DNA of 64,000 nucleotides. Origin: Sphingomonas parapaucimobilis NBRC 15100. Lineage in GTDB: Bacteria > Pseudomonadota > Alphaproteobacteria > Sphingomonadales > Sphingomonadaceae. The notes under the pieces are model-generated. The model had not been told where the DNA came from. It did not search any database and worked only from the letters and a program-made list of their open reading frames with translations. The translations under genes and the position numbers were made by a program. The stretch covers positions 1 through 64,000 of the forward strand of contig NZ_BBPI01000025.1 of the NCBI RefSeq assembly GCF_000787715.1, written 5' to 3'. Below, piece after piece: positions 44,169 through 53,847 of this stretch (within the stretch, counting starts at the first letter, position 1; the number at the start of each line of letters is the position of its first letter).

Positions 44169-45095
44169 ATGCGTCTGGTTCCGCTCCTACTTCTCGGCAT
44201 GACGTCGGCGGCCGCCCTCGCGCAGGGAAGCGCCCAGCCCTTCATGGTGGGGGGACGCGGCTTTGCCACGCTGCAGGCGGCGGTCACCGCGATCGGCGAT
44301 GGCGAGGGGACGATCCGCATCGCGCCGGGCACCTACCGCGAATGCGCGATCCAGGGGGCGGGGCGGATTGCGTACGTCGCGACCGAGCCGGGCAAGGTCA
44401 TCTTCACCCGCATCGCCTGCGAGGGGAAGGCGGCGCTGGTCCTGCGGGGGCGCGGCGCCTCGGTCCAGGGCATCGTCTTCAGCCATATCGAGGTCGGCGA
44501 CGGCAATGGCGCGGGCATCCGCATCGAAAAGGGGCCGCTGGCGGTCAGCAACGCGATGTTCCTCGACAGCCAGTCGGGCATCCTGTCGGCCGAGGACCCC
44601 AATGGCACCGTCACCGTCGACCATTCGACCTTTTCAGGGCTAGGCCACGACCCGACCGGCAATGGCGCGCACGGCATCTATATGGGGCGCTACAAGTCCT
44701 TACGCGTGACAAACTGCCGTTTCGAGCATGGGCAGGGTGGCCATTACGTCAAGACCCGCGCACCCTATGTCGAGGTGCTGGACAGCAGTTTCGACGACAG
44801 CAAGGGCCACGCGACCAACTATATGATCGACCTGTCCAACGGTGCGAAGGGCCGGATCGCGGGCAACGAGTTCGTTTTCGGCCGCGACAAGGACAACCAC
44901 TCGACGCTGATCACCGTCGCGCCGGAGGGGGCCAAGAACGACTCGTCGGGCCTGGTGGTGGAGAACAACCGCGCCCGCCTGGCGCCCGGCGTCGATTTCA
45001 AGCCAGTCTTCGTCGGCAACTGGTCGGGCGAGCCGCTGGTGATCCGGGGCAATATCCTGGGTGCGGGAATCACGCCGACCGCGCGGCGGTTTTGA
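44169..45095 (+). CDS. Secreted right-handed parallel beta-helix protein
   Basis: The 308-residue protein has a signal peptide (about 1-19, ending ALA) and regular beta-helix rungs beginning with FATLQAAVTAIGDGEGTIRI and APGTYRE, followed by repeated strands such as GIVFSHIEVGDGNGAGIRIE and SLRVTNCRFEHG. Such folds often bind or cleave polysaccharide, or occur in alginate-lyase-like and exopolysaccharide-associated proteins; no catalytic residues are evident. It converges on an O-glycosylation-ligase-like gene, overlapping by 26 bp. Confidence 0.72.
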   Translation: MRLVPLLLLGMTSAAALAQGSAQPFMVGGRGFATLQAAVTAIGDGEGTIRIAPGTYRECAIQGAGRIAYVATEPGKVIFTRIACEGKAALVLRGRGASVQGIVFSHIEVGDGNGAGIRIEKGPLAVSNAMFLDSQSGILSAEDPNGTVTVDHSTFSGLGHDPTGNGAHGIYMGRYKSLRVTNCRFEHGQGGHYVKTRAPYVEVLDSSFDDSKGHATNYMIDLSNGAKGRIAGNEFVFGRDKDNHSTLITVAPEGAKNDSSGLVVENNRARLAPGVDFKPVFVGNWSGEPLVIRGNILGAGITPTARRF

Positions 45096-46455
45096 GCGGG
45101 CTAGGTTTGGACGGCGGGCGACGACCGGGCACCTGTTTGAACCGATCCTCGCGGGACTTGCGGGTCAGATAGGTATCCAGCCCGATCTGCGCGGCGATCA
45201 GCTGATAGAGGAAGGGGTTGTACGCGATCCCGACAAAGGCCGCGCCGAGCAGATAGATCATATGCCCGTGCTGGAGCGCACCCGCTAGCTGGCCGCCCCA
45301 GTGCAGCGGATCGTCGGCCTGGCGATACCGCCGTCGCAGGGCCTCCATCCGCAAAAGTCCCGCGATGTTGATGCCCAGCCACAGGAACAGCCCCGGCCAG
45401 CCCTGTTCGCCCAGCATCTCGAAATAGCTGGAGTGATAGGCGCGGGCGCGGTCGGTGGTGACCTTTCGCTCGACCTTTTTGTCATGCGCGGATCCCTCGA
45501 CCACGGTCAGGTCGTAGCGGAAGCTGTTCTGAAGATAGGCGTCGAACCCGCCGCCGAACGGGTTGGAGGCGGCATAGCCCAGCGTCCATTTCCACACCGC
45601 CAGCCGGGTCGAGGCGGATTCGTCCCCCTGATAGCTGCGGATCGTGTTCATCCGCTCGGTATAGGAAGAGGGAAGCAGCGGCACGACCGCCATGCCCGCC
45701 ACCGCCAGCATGCCGATATAGAGCAGCCGTCGCTTCACATCGCGCAGCATCAGGATGGCGAGCAGCCCGATGCACAACAGCCCCGTCCGCGCCGAGGTGC
45801 CGACCGGGATCAGCAGGCAGGCAAAGATCAGCCCGATGCCGAACGCCCGCACCCGCCAGTCGGGCGGATAAACCGTGCCGTAGCGCATGAACCACAGGAT
45901 GATCGGGATGACCGCGATCGCCGCGGTCGAGATGATGCTGCCTTCGTACAGCCCGGCATTGTTGCTGACCATCAGGTTCAGCTCGCCGTAACCGCCGCCG
46001 GAAAACAGCGTCTTGATCCCGCCGACGATCACGATCGACGCGACCGACAGCATCATGAACAGCAGCAGCGCCTCGATCCTGAGCCGGGTGCGCAGGGTCA
46101 GCGGCAGGAAGATGGCAAAGGCCAGCGCCTTCCACACCCAGTCCCATTTCTCCCTCGCCTCGATGGGGAAGTCGGCGCCGAAAAAGGTGGTCATCGCGCA
46201 ATAGGCCAGCAGCAGCAGGATCGCGCCCTGCCGCACGGTGAACCGGCTGTCGCGCTTGTCATCGAACAAGGCCCAGCCGCCGACCGCCGCGATCACCGCC
46301 ATCAGAGAGATGGGCACGGTGTTGAGCAGATAATAGGTCAGCCGCTGGGGCGAGACGATGTCGATATAGATATAGGCCAGCACCATCAGGAACGGCCGCC
46401 GCAGCCCCAGCGCGAAGAGGCTGAACAGGAATCCGATCAGGAATAGGTCACGCAT
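45070..46455 (-). CDS. Wzy/O-antigen-ligase-family protein, exosortase-A-associated O-glycosylation ligase type
   Basis: The 461-residue protein has about ten membrane helices and a long periplasmic loop (about 260-350) containing RLAVWKWTLGYAASNPFGGG and AYHSSYFEMLGEQGWPGL, the conserved pattern of O-antigen ligase/polymerase proteins. The N-terminus MRDLFLIGFLFSLFALGLRR matches the exosortase-A-associated ligase subfamily. By family it joins glycan to an acceptor or polymerises it. I start at ATG 46455. The neighbouring divergent glycosyltransferase supports a polysaccharide role. Confidence 0.82.
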   Translation of the reverse strand: MRDLFLIGFLFSLFALGLRRPFLMVLAYIYIDIVSPQRLTYYLLNTVPISLMAVIAAVGGWALFDDKRDSRFTVRQGAILLLLAYCAMTTFFGADFPIEAREKWDWVWKALAFAIFLPLTLRTRLRIEALLLFMMLSVASIVIVGGIKTLFSGGGYGELNLMVSNNAGLYEGSIISTAAIAVIPIILWFMRYGTVYPPDWRVRAFGIGLIFACLLIPVGTSARTGLLCIGLLAILMLRDVKRRLLYIGMLAVAGMAVVPLLPSSYTERMNTIRSYQGDESASTRLAVWKWTLGYAASNPFGGGFDAYLQNSFRYDLTVVEGSAHDKKVERKVTTDRARAYHSSYFEMLGEQGWPGLFLWLGINIAGLLRMEALRRRYRQADDPLHWGGQLAGALQHGHMIYLLGAAFVGIAYNPFLYQLIAAQIGLDTYLTRKSREDRFKQVPGRRPPSKPSPLKTAARSA

Positions 46456-46688
46456 CGTCGAGACGCCGCTTGGTCGTGGGCTTCCGGCCATGCCGGCTCG
46501 CGGCGGGGCCGACATCGCCCTCCTGGTCCAGATCGCGCCGTCCGACCAGCCGCCATGCCGCGACCAGCATCAGGCCATGGGTGAGGAGAAGGGCAAAGCT
46601 GTCGATCATCGCCCGTGTCCTCAAACCCTTAACGCCACTACCGCGACCTGCTTATAAACCGGCGGTTGACGCGGCGTTAAGGGCTGGC

Positions 46689-47921
46689 ATGACAGGTCGT
46701 AAGCTGATGCGTATCCTGCATATCCTAGACCATGGGCTGCCGCTGCAAAGCGGCTATACCTTTCGCACCCGCGCCATCCTGAAGGCGCAGGAGGGGGCGG
46801 GGCATGACGTCGCGGCGGTGACGGGTGTTCGGCAGGGAGGGCGACAGGGGGCAGGGGATGCCGCCGTCGAAACGCTCGACGGCCTGACCTTCTATCGAAC
46901 GCCGGTCGCGATGCGCGGGGGACTGGTCGGCGAGGCCGCCGGGCTGGCTGCGCATATCCGGGCGATCGACCGGGCGGTGACGGAATTCAAGCCCGATATC
47001 CTTCATGCCCATTCGCCCGTGCTCGATGCGCTGGCCGGGCTTGCCGTTGCCCGGCGGCGGCGCTTGCCGCTGGTCTATGAGATTCGCGCCTTTTGGGAGG
47101 ATGCCGCGGTCGGCAACGGCACCGGCACGGCGGGCAGCACCCGCTACCGCGTGACCCGTGCGCTGGAAAGCTGGGCCTGTCGGCGGGCCGATGCGATCGC
47201 GGTGATCTGCGAAGGGTTGCGCGGCGACCTGATCGCGCGCGGGCTGCCGCAGGACAAGATCATCGTGTCTCCCAATGGCGTCGACCTGGGGCTGTTCGGC
47301 CAGCCGCTCGCCCGCGATGCCGTGCTGGCCGAGGAACTGGGCCTTGCCGATGCCGAGGTGATCGGCTTCATCGGCAGTTTCTATGATTATGAAGGGCTGG
47401 ACGACCTGATCGCCGCGATGCCGCGACTGGTGGCGGCGCGACCCAAGGCGCGGCTGCTGCTGGTCGGCGGCGGGCCGATGGAGACGGCGCTGCGCGCCCA
47501 GGCGGACAGCTCGCCGGTGGCGGCGGCGATCCGCTTTGTCGGACGTGTGCCGCACCAGCAGGTCGAGCGTTATTACAGTATGGTCGATATCCTCGCCTAT
47601 CCGCGCAAGAAGATGCGACTGACCGACCTCGTCACACCGCTGAAACCGCTGGAGGCGATGGCGCAGGGCAAGCTGGTCGCCGCGTCCGATGTCGGCGGGC
47701 ATCGCGAGCTGATCGAGGACGGGCGGACAGGCACCCTGTTCGCACCCGACGACCCGGCCGCGATCGCCGATGCGCTGGCCGCCCTGCTGGCCGATCGTGG
47801 CGGTTGGGACGCGCGACGGGCGGCGGGCCGGGATTTTGTTGAAACGGAACGGAATTGGGCGTCGAACATCCGGCGTTACGAACCTGTTTACCACCGATTG
47901 CTAAACGGGGCGAAGATATAG
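46689..47921 (+). CDS. Glycosyltransferase group 1, exosortase-A-associated type
   Basis: The 410-residue GT4-like (GT-B fold) enzyme has an N-terminal acceptor domain (MRILHILDHGLPLQSGYTFR) and a C-terminal nucleotide-sugar domain with IGFIGSFYDYEGLDDLIAA and the E-(7)-E-like region LTDLVTPLKPLEAMAQGK, ending ASDVGGHRELI. The opening closely fits the exosortase-A-associated glycosyltransferase subfamily. AAGGG lies before the ATG at 46689; an ATG six codons in (46707) is an alternative. It is divergent from the ligase gene. Confidence 0.85.
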   Translation: MTGRKLMRILHILDHGLPLQSGYTFRTRAILKAQEGAGHDVAAVTGVRQGGRQGAGDAAVETLDGLTFYRTPVAMRGGLVGEAAGLAAHIRAIDRAVTEFKPDILHAHSPVLDALAGLAVARRRRLPLVYEIRAFWEDAAVGNGTGTAGSTRYRVTRALESWACRRADAIAVICEGLRGDLIARGLPQDKIIVSPNGVDLGLFGQPLARDAVLAEELGLADAEVIGFIGSFYDYEGLDDLIAAMPRLVAARPKARLLLVGGGPMETALRAQADSSPVAAAIRFVGRVPHQQVERYYSMVDILAYPRKKMRLTDLVTPLKPLEAMAQGKLVAASDVGGHRELIEDGRTGTLFAPDDPAAIADALAALLADRGGWDARRAAGRDFVETERNWASNIRRYEPVYHRLLNGAKI

Positions 47922-47925
47922 ACCC

Positions 47926-48600
47926 ATGACCTTCACCGCCATGCCCCCTCAACGACGCTTCGGACCTGCTTGGATCGGCGGGGCCGTCGGGCTGTTTTTT
48001 GCGCTTCTGGCAACGATCGCGCCCGAATGGCGGCTCAATTCGCTGGTCGCGGGCTTGAGCCTGGGCGATATCCTTGCCGCCGCCCGTCCGCCGCTGGGTA
48101 TGAAGGCGCGTATCTTGCTTGCGCTGGTCGCAGGGCTGGGGGCAGGGTCGGTGACCTGGGCGACCGCGTATCTGCTCTGGGGGCCGGGCGGTCTGCTCGC
48201 CCGGCGTGCCAGGCGCGTGCCCGAAGACGACGAGGATTATGTGCCGGTGGTCCGCCGCTCGGATCGACACCCGGATGCGCCGCCACGCCGCCCGCTCAAC
48301 GCCGCCGAACTGGGCGCGCCGCCGCCGCCGGTCGAGGACGATACGGTCGAGCGCACGCTGCCTGCCGATCTCGACCAGCCGCTATCGGCCTATGACCCGG
48401 ATGCGATCCTGTCGGTGCCACGCGAGCCCATGCGTCCGGCTCCGTCCGAACCCATGCCGATCCCGCCCATGCGCGAGCCTGCGCCCGAGATACAGGGAGC
48501 CGCCCTGCCGCTGCCCGATCGACAGGATGAGTCGATCGAGACGCTGCTCGACCGGCTGGAGCGTGAGACGGCGCTGCGCAAGCTGAAGCGGGCGGACTGA
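47926..48600 (+). CDS. Membrane protein of unknown function
   Basis: The 224-residue protein has two predicted membrane helices (about 15-33 and 61-83) and a long hydrophilic tail (about 95-210) rich in Pro, Arg, Asp and Glu, ending in a short helix (DESIETLLDRLERETALRKL). It starts four bases after the glycosyltransferase stop and so is likely co-transcribed. No family recognised. The tail may be an intrinsically disordered linker with a terminal interaction helix. Confidence 0.65.
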   Translation: MTFTAMPPQRRFGPAWIGGAVGLFFALLATIAPEWRLNSLVAGLSLGDILAAARPPLGMKARILLALVAGLGAGSVTWATAYLLWGPGGLLARRARRVPEDDEDYVPVVRRSDRHPDAPPRRPLNAAELGAPPPPVEDDTVERTLPADLDQPLSAYDPDAILSVPREPMRPAPSEPMPIPPMREPAPEIQGAALPLPDRQDESIETLLDRLERETALRKLKRAD

Positions 48601-48683
48601 TCCCATTCCTCTCGTGTAAGAAGCATTGCTGCAAAACCTGTGACATGATGCCCGCCGTTGCCGGGGAAGCATCAGAAATTTCG

Positions 48684-48881
48684 TTCACGCGAAGGCGCGA
48701 TGACGCCAAGAAGGATGGTTCACGCGGAGACGCGGAGAATTCGCCCTTGCCGCGCCAGCGGCCCTCTATTCTCGAGCTGTCGATGATCTGTGCGCGCTGC
48801 CGCGCGGCCTGTCTCTCCACGCCTTCGCGCCTCCGCGCGAACAACTCTTTTTTCCCTTCGCGCCATCGCGGCTTCGCGTGA
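48684..48881. repeat. Long imperfect inverted repeat, 198 bp
   Basis: TCACGCGAAGGCGCGATG (48685-48702) and CATCGCGGCTTCGCGTGA (48864-48881) are inverses at 17 of 18 positions. A second inner pair (GTTCACGCGGAGACGCGGA near 48718 and CGCCTCCGCGCGAAC at 48828-48842) is weaker. No open frame is convincing inside. It could be a miniature element or a stable RNA structure. It lies between a hypothetical gene and the acnA terminator. Confidence 0.65.
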
Positions 48882-48884
48882 CAC

Positions 48885-48922
48885 AAAAAAGGCCCGCCCG
48901 GATCGCTCCGGACGGGCCTTTT
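48885..48922 (-). terminator. Rho-independent terminator of acnA
   Basis: On the minus strand the stem GGCCCGTCCGGA/TCCGGGCGGGCC (one mismatch, four-base loop) is followed by TTTTTT. It lies 18 bp beyond the acnA stop. The T-run in the other direction is shorter. Confidence 0.9.
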
Positions 48923-48939
48923 CGCGTCTCTAGCGGGTG

Positions 48940-51627
48940 TTACGCCGCCAGGTTGCGCAGCACATACTGCAGGATGCCGCCGTTCAGGAAATATTCCAGC
49001 TCGTTGACGGTATCGATGCGGCACTTGGTCAGGAAGGTCTCGGTCGAGCCGTCCTTGCGGGCCAGGATCACCTCGACATCCTGACGCGGGCGCAGACCGG
49101 CCACGCCCTGGATGGTGAAGCTCTCGCTGCCGTCCAGCTTCAGCGTCTCGCGGGTCACGCCCTCGGCGAACTGCAGCGGCAGAACGCCCATGCCGACCAG
49201 GTTCGAGCGGTGGATACGCTCGAAGCTCTCGGTGATGACCGCACGCACGCCGAGCAGGTTGGTGCCCTTCGCCGCCCAGTCGCGCGACGATCCGGTGCCA
49301 TATTCCTTGCCCGCGACGATGACGAGCGGCGTGCCGTCGGCCTTGTGACGCATCGCGGCGTCATAGATCGGCATCACTTCGCCGTCATACTTCGTCATGC
49401 CGCCTTCGACACCCGGCACCATCTCGTTCTTGATGCGGATATTGGCGAAGGTGCCGCGCATCATCACGTCATGATTGCCACGACGCGCGCCGTACGAGTT
49501 GAAGTCCTTCTTTGCGACCTGATGCTCCTGCAGGAACGTGCCTGCCGGGCTGTCGGCCTTGATCGAACCGGCCGGGCTGATGTGGTCGGTGGTGATCGAG
49601 TCGCCCAGGATGGCGAGCGGCTTGGCCTCGATGATGTCGGTGACGGGCTTCGGCGTCATCTCCATGCCCTCGAAATAGGGCGGGTTGGCGACATAGGTCG
49701 ACGCGGCGGGCCAGGCATAGGTGTCCGAACCGGTCACCTCGATCGCCGACCACTTGGCGTCGCCCGCATAGACGTTGCCGTAGCGCGAACGGAACATCTC
49801 GTCGTCGATGTTCGCATCCATCAGGGTGCGGACTTCGTCGTTGGTGGGCCAGATGTCCTTCAGATAGACGTCCTGGCCGTCCTTGCCCTGGCCGATCGGC
49901 GTCTCACGCATGTCCTGCGTGACGGTGCCCTTCAGCGCATAGGCGACGACCAGCGGCGGGCTGGCGAGGAAGTTGGCGCGCACGTCGGGCGAGACGCGGC
50001 CCTCAAAGTTGCGGTTGCCCGACAGCACCGAGGCGGCGACGATGTCGTTGCCGTTGATCGCCTTCGAGATCGGCTCGGCGAGCGGACCCGAATTGCCGAT
50101 GCAGGTGGTGCAGCCATAGCCGACCAGGTTGAAGCCGATCGCGTCGAGATCGGCGGTCAGGCCCGCCTTGTCGAGGTAATCGGTGACGACCTGGCTACCG
50201 GGGGCGAGCGAGGTCTTGACCCAGGGCTTGGGCTTCAGGCCCAGCGCGTTCGCCTTGCGCGCGACCAGGCCAGCGGCGACCAGCACCGACGGGTTCGAGG
50301 TGTTGGTGCAGCTGGTGATCGCGGCGATCACGACGTCGCCGTCGCCGATGTCATGGCCGCGATCCTCGACCGCGACGCGTGCCGGGGCATCCTTCTTGTA
50401 CACCTTGGCGAGGTCGGCGTTGAACACGTCGTCCACCTCGGTGAGGACGACCTTGTCCTGCGGACGCTTCGGACCGGCGAGCGACGGGACGACCGTCGAC
50501 ATGTCGAGTTCCAGCGTGTCGGTGAAGACGGGGTCGGCGGCATCGTCATGACGCCAGAAGCCGTTCGCCTTGGCATAGGCCTCGACCAGGGCGACGTTCT
50601 CGTCCGAGCGCGCGGTCAGGCGCATATAGTCGAGCGTCTTGTCGTCGATCGGGAAGAAGCCGCAGGTCGCGCCATATTCGGGCGCCATGTTGGCGATCGT
50701 CGCACGGTCGGCGAGCGTCATCGACGACAGGCCGGGGCCGTAGAACTCGACGAAGCGGCCGACCACGCCCTTGGCGCGCAGCATCTGGGTGATGGTCAGC
50801 ACCAGGTCGGTGGCGGTGATGCCTTCCTGGAGCTTGCCGGTCAGCTTGAAGCCGACGACTTCGGGGATCAGCATCGACACGGGCTGGCCCAGCATCGCGG
50901 CCTCCGCCTCGATCCCGCCGACGCCCCAGCCGAGCACGCCCAGGCCGTTGATCATCGTGGTGTGGCTGTCGGTGCCCACCAGCGTGTCCGGGTATGCGAT
51001 CGTCGCACCGCCCTTGGCATGCTCGCCGCTTTCGGTCGACGACCAGATGGCCTGACCGATATATTCCAGGTTCACCTGGTGGCAGATGCCGGTGCCCGGC
51101 GGAACGACCGAGAAATTGTCGAGCGCCTTGGAACCCCACTTCAGGAACTCATAGCGTTCCATGTTGCGCTGATATTCGAGGTCGACGTTATCCTCGAACG
51201 CCTGCGGCGTGCCGAACTCGTCGACCATGACCGAGTGGTCGATGACGAGGTGGACGGGAACCTGCGGATTGATCTTGGCCGCGTCGCCGCCCAGCTTGGT
51301 AATCGCGTCGCGCATCGCGGCGAGGTCGACCACGCAAGGCACGCCGGTGAAGTCCTGCATCAGCACGCGGGCCGGGCGATACTGGATCTCGCGGTCCGAA
51401 CGCTGCGTCTTCTGCCAGTCGACGATCGCCTGGATATCCTCGCGCGTGACGGTCTTGCCGTCTTCGAAACGCAGCAGATTCTCCAGCAGCACCTTCATCG
51501 AGAAGGGCAGGCGGCTGATGTCGCCGAGCTGCTCGGAAGCCTTGGCGAGGCTGTAATAATCATAGCTCTTGCCGTCGACGTCGAGGGTCGAGCGGGTGTT
51601 CAGGCTGTCCTGGCCTATCGCAGTCAT
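48940..51627 (-). CDS. acnA: Aconitate hydratase A
   Basis: The 895-residue TCA-cycle enzyme interconverts citrate and isocitrate. The three [4Fe-4S] cysteines lie in [15 protein letters not shown] (about residue 437) and [14 protein letters not shown] (about 503 and 506). [20 protein letters not shown], the swivel-domain Arg in [16 protein letters not shown] and the linker are present. I start at ATG 51627 with GAAGGGACGCCC upstream; the open frame extends further but without family sequence. Monocistronic, with its own terminator. Confidence 0.95.
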   Translation of the reverse strand: MTAIGQDSLNTRSTLDVDGKSYDYYSLAKASEQLGDISRLPFSMKVLLENLLRFEDGKTVTREDIQAIVDWQKTQRSDREIQYRPARVLMQDFTGVPCVVDLAAMRDAITKLGGDAAKINPQVPVHLVIDHSVMVDEFGTPQAFEDNVDLEYQRNMERYEFLKWGSKALDNFSVVPPGTGICHQVNLEYIGQAIWSSTESGEHAKGGATIAYPDTLVGTDSHTTMINGLGVLGWGVGGIEAEAAMLGQPVSMLIPEVVGFKLTGKLQEGITATDLVLTITQMLRAKGVVGRFVEFYGPGLSSMTLADRATIANMAPEYGATCGFFPIDDKTLDYMRLTARSDENVALVEAYAKANGFWRHDDAADPVFTDTLELDMSTVVPSLAGPKRPQDKVVLTEVDDVFNADLAKVYKKDAPARVAVEDRGHDIGDGDVVIAAITSCTNTSNPSVLVAAGLVARKANALGLKPKPWVKTSLAPGSQVVTDYLDKAGLTADLDAIGFNLVGYGCTTCIGNSGPLAEPISKAINGNDIVAASVLSGNRNFEGRVSPDVRANFLASPPLVVAYALKGTVTQDMRETPIGQGKDGQDVYLKDIWPTNDEVRTLMDANIDDEMFRSRYGNVYAGDAKWSAIEVTGSDTYAWPAASTYVANPPYFEGMEMTPKPVTDIIEAKPLAILGDSITTDHISPAGSIKADSPAGTFLQEHQVAKKDFNSYGARRGNHDVMMRGTFANIRIKNEMVPGVEGGMTKYDGEVMPIYDAAMRHKADGTPLVIVAGKEYGTGSSRDWAAKGTNLLGVRAVITESFERIHRSNLVGMGVLPLQFAEGVTRETLKLDGSESFTIQGVAGLRPRQDVEVILARKDGSTETFLTKCRIDTVNELEYFLNGGILQYVLRNLAA

Positions 51628-51914
51628 GGGCGTCCCTTCATGGTCGAGCCGGGCACGCCCAGTGGGACACGGCAGCATGCAGCCGCGAGCGGGCGCGCCG
51701 GGGAAATCTCCGGTTGACGCAAGGGGCCTTAGCAAGGGGTTGCCCGACAGGGAAGGGTGCAGCGCAGTGAAAGCCATTCGCAACTTCGGGCCGGTCCCGA
51801 TCCACCGCGCCGCCCGGGGCGGGGCGCGGCGGGCGGCTGGTCGCAAGCGTTGAAAATGCGTGGAACAGCCATGGTCGATAGCGGGTTCAGATGATCATGA
51901 ATGGAGTTCGGATC

Positions 51915-52025
51915 ATGCGTGCCCTGAAGGATGAACGGTCGGCCATCTTATATGCCCCTTCGGGGCGGACGGGATCGGCGGACGGGCGTGCGTTCGCCGA
52001 GCCGCGCTGGCGGTGGCGGATATGA
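51915..52025 (+). CDS. Possible 36-residue leader peptide or small protein
   Basis: An ATG at 51915 opens a 36-codon frame whose TGA overlaps the ATG of the next gene (ATGA at 52022-52025). The peptide is basic, with a Trp-rich end (RWRWRI). No family recognised. The stop-start overlap suggests translation coupling, but no strong ribosome site is visible, so coding status is uncertain. Confidence 0.35.
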   Translation: MRALKDERSAILYAPSGRTGSADGRAFAEPRWRWRI

Positions 52026-52222
52026 CCGCCCATCCACCGCGCAAGGACGCTCGCCGTCCCGATCCGATCGTGGCGGTCGGCCTGTTGACCCAGCGTGACC
52101 TGGACGTGCTGGGTTCGGGATTCCGCCGTTCTTTTCCCGTGCATGAGGATACGGCGTTCGATGACCTGCTCCAGGCGCTCGATTCGATCGAAGCGATTCA
52201 CGTGCCGCCCCGGAAGGACTGA
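52022..52222 (+). CDS. Small protein of unknown function (66 residues)
   Basis: The protein begins MTAHPPRKDARR and continues with PIVAVGLLTQRDLDVLGSGF and FDDLLQALDSIE, giving a basic N-terminus, a hydrophobic strand and an acidic amphipathic helix. I do not recognise a characterised family, though the composition is that of a real folded protein. The opposite-strand frame over this region has no such character. It starts in an overlap with a 36-codon frame and precedes a LuxR-type regulator by 152 bp. Confidence 0.55.
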   Translation: MTAHPPRKDARRPDPIVAVGLLTQRDLDVLGSGFRRSFPVHEDTAFDDLLQALDSIEAIHVPPRKD

Positions 52223-52374
52223 CCAGCCTGGATGAAATGCAGAGTGCGGTTAACCCTGATTATTAATGGCTCAAAGCCCCCGCATCGGAGACGGAACGGC
52301 TTGGCGAGCCGCTGTCCATCCGGCTAGGGCAGGCGTCATGGCTGGACCGATATCCGGCGCGACCGGAAAATGAG

Positions 52375-52935
52375 ATGACGCCCGAACGCTTCGCCCTGCT
52401 TACCCGCCGCCATCGCGAATGTCTTCGCGGGGTCAAGGCGCTCAAGGGCTCGAAGGAAATCGCCACCGAACTCGGCTTGGGAAAGTCGACCGTCGACAGC
52501 TATCTGGCCGAGGCGGTGCGGCTGCTCGGCGCGCGCAACCGGCGCGAAGCGGCGATGGCGCTGGCCGATCATGAGGCCCAGGCGGACATTCAGTCGATCG
52601 ACCAAGTTATTGAAGAACAAGAAGAAGCTACCCCGCATAAAATCATACCCGATTCTACGGGGCTGGTTCCCGAGCCGCCGCCCGTGCCACTTCCGATGGC
52701 ACCGGATGGGAGTACGGTCGGCGGGGCGGTGCAGGACGGCCATGTCCACGCATCGCCCCGCTTGTCTCTCCCCGTCCGGCGGCAAGGGCAGACACGCAAC
52801 GACATGAGCATGGCCGAAAGGCTGCTCTGGGTTCCCACGATCGCCGTCGCACTCGCCATCGGCTTCGGCATGCTGGCGACGGGACTCGACGTGATGACCC
52901 GGGTGATCGGACGTTTGACGCACCTTGCCGGATGA
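52375..52935 (+). CDS. LuxR-type HTH protein with a C-terminal membrane anchor
   Basis: The 186-residue protein has an N-terminal helix-turn-helix domain of the LuxR/sigma-region-4 type (about 1-67: RHRECLRGVKALKGSKEIAT, ELGLGKSTVDSYLAEAVRLL), a Pro-rich linker (about 85-145) and one membrane helix near the C-terminus (about 150-173). This places the DNA-binding domain in the cytoplasm, tethered to the membrane. No receiver or sensor domain is present. The next genes overlap or follow closely, so it heads a small operon. Confidence 0.72.
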   Translation: MTPERFALLTRRHRECLRGVKALKGSKEIATELGLGKSTVDSYLAEAVRLLGARNRREAAMALADHEAQADIQSIDQVIEEQEEATPHKIIPDSTGLVPEPPPVPLPMAPDGSTVGGAVQDGHVHASPRLSLPVRRQGQTRNDMSMAERLLWVPTIAVALAIGFGMLATGLDVMTRVIGRLTHLAG

Positions 52936-52988
52936 CCATCCTCCATGCCGCCCGGCGCGCATGGATGAAAAATCAGGGGGCACAGGCG

Positions 52989-53336
52989 ATGACGACGGAA
53001 CATGAAGCGGCTCTTCAGGTGACCAAGCTCCTGTGGAAGCTGGAAAACGAACTCGACACGGCATTCGCCACGGCAGGCGAACTGGCGATGGCGCTGCCTC
53101 GGGCACGGGCAGAAGCGCGGCTGTCCGCGGTGGTCGGCCAGCATGCGTTCGAGATGCTGGGCCAGGCGATGATGGCGATCGGCCAGGCGCGCGGCCATGC
53201 GGTGCAGAGCCACCGGATCCTGGAAAAGGTCGGCCAGACCATCGGTTTCGATGCGGACGAATATGGCGACAACCGCCCCAAGCCGCCCCAGACGACGGGT
53301 ATCGTCGAGGCCCTGCCGCTGCGCGCGGCCGCCTGA
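52989..53336 (+). CDS. Helical protein of unknown function
   Basis: The 115-residue protein is mostly helical by composition (LWKLENELDTAFATAGELAM, LGQAMMAIGQARGHAVQSHR) with a Pro-rich tail. No membrane segment. AGGGGG lies eight bases before ATG 52989; an ATG at 52932 that overlaps the previous stop (ATGA) is a possible longer start. I do not recognise a family. It sits between a membrane-anchored regulator and a membrane protein. Confidence 0.6.
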   Translation: MTTEHEAALQVTKLLWKLENELDTAFATAGELAMALPRARAEARLSAVVGQHAFEMLGQAMMAIGQARGHAVQSHRILEKVGQTIGFDADEYGDNRPKPPQTTGIVEALPLRAAA

Positions 53337-53388
53337 TCCCGGCGCGGCGCGGCGTGTCTTTCTCCCATCCTGGCCAGCGGGGCACGCC

Positions 53389-53847
53389 GTGACGCACATC
53401 TATGTCTTCAACATCCTTCAGGGGCTGGTCTGCCTCTATGCGCTGGCGCTGGGCGGCTGGCCGGAGCGGGCGACGGCGGTCATCCTGCTCTGCGCCTCGG
53501 TGGCGACGATCGTGCTGCCGTTCGATCCCTCCACCAGTTTCCGCAGCGTCGAGACGCTGGAACTCGTCATCGACGTGGCACTGATGGGCGGGTTGATGGC
53601 GGTCGCGCTGCTCGCCAATCGCTTCTGGCCGCTCTGGCTGGCCGCGCTGCATCTGCTGGCGGTCGGGATTCATGGGGTCAAGGGGTTCGACACTGCGCTG
53701 ATGCCATGGATGTATGCCCAGGCGGGTGGCAAGCTGGCCTATCCCATGCTGCTGCTGCTGGCGGCCGGGGTGCTGCGGCACCGGATCAGGCTGGCGCGAT
53801 ACGGCACGGACCCCGACTGGTCGCTGCCTTGGCGGGGTATCCGATGA
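53389..53847 (+). CDS. Small polytopic membrane protein, unknown function
   Basis: The 152-residue protein has four or five predicted membrane helices covering almost its whole length, with a short loop carrying FDPSTSFRSVETLE and a basic tail. GTG at 53389 is the likely start. No family recognised. Its stop overlaps the ATG of the next gene (ATGA), so it is translated with a winged-helix-like protein. Confidence 0.6.
   Translation: MTHIYVFNILQGLVCLYALALGGWPERATAVILLCASVATIVLPFDPSTSFRSVETLELVIDVALMGGLMAVALLANRFWPLWLAALHLLAVGIHGVKGFDTALMPWMYAQAGGKLAYPMLLLLAAGVLRHRIRLARYGTDPDWSLPWRGIR

Noticed and set aside
51887..52201. 104-codon minus-strand frame.
   Set aside because: Opposite to a better plus-strand gene with protein-like composition and a coupled start.
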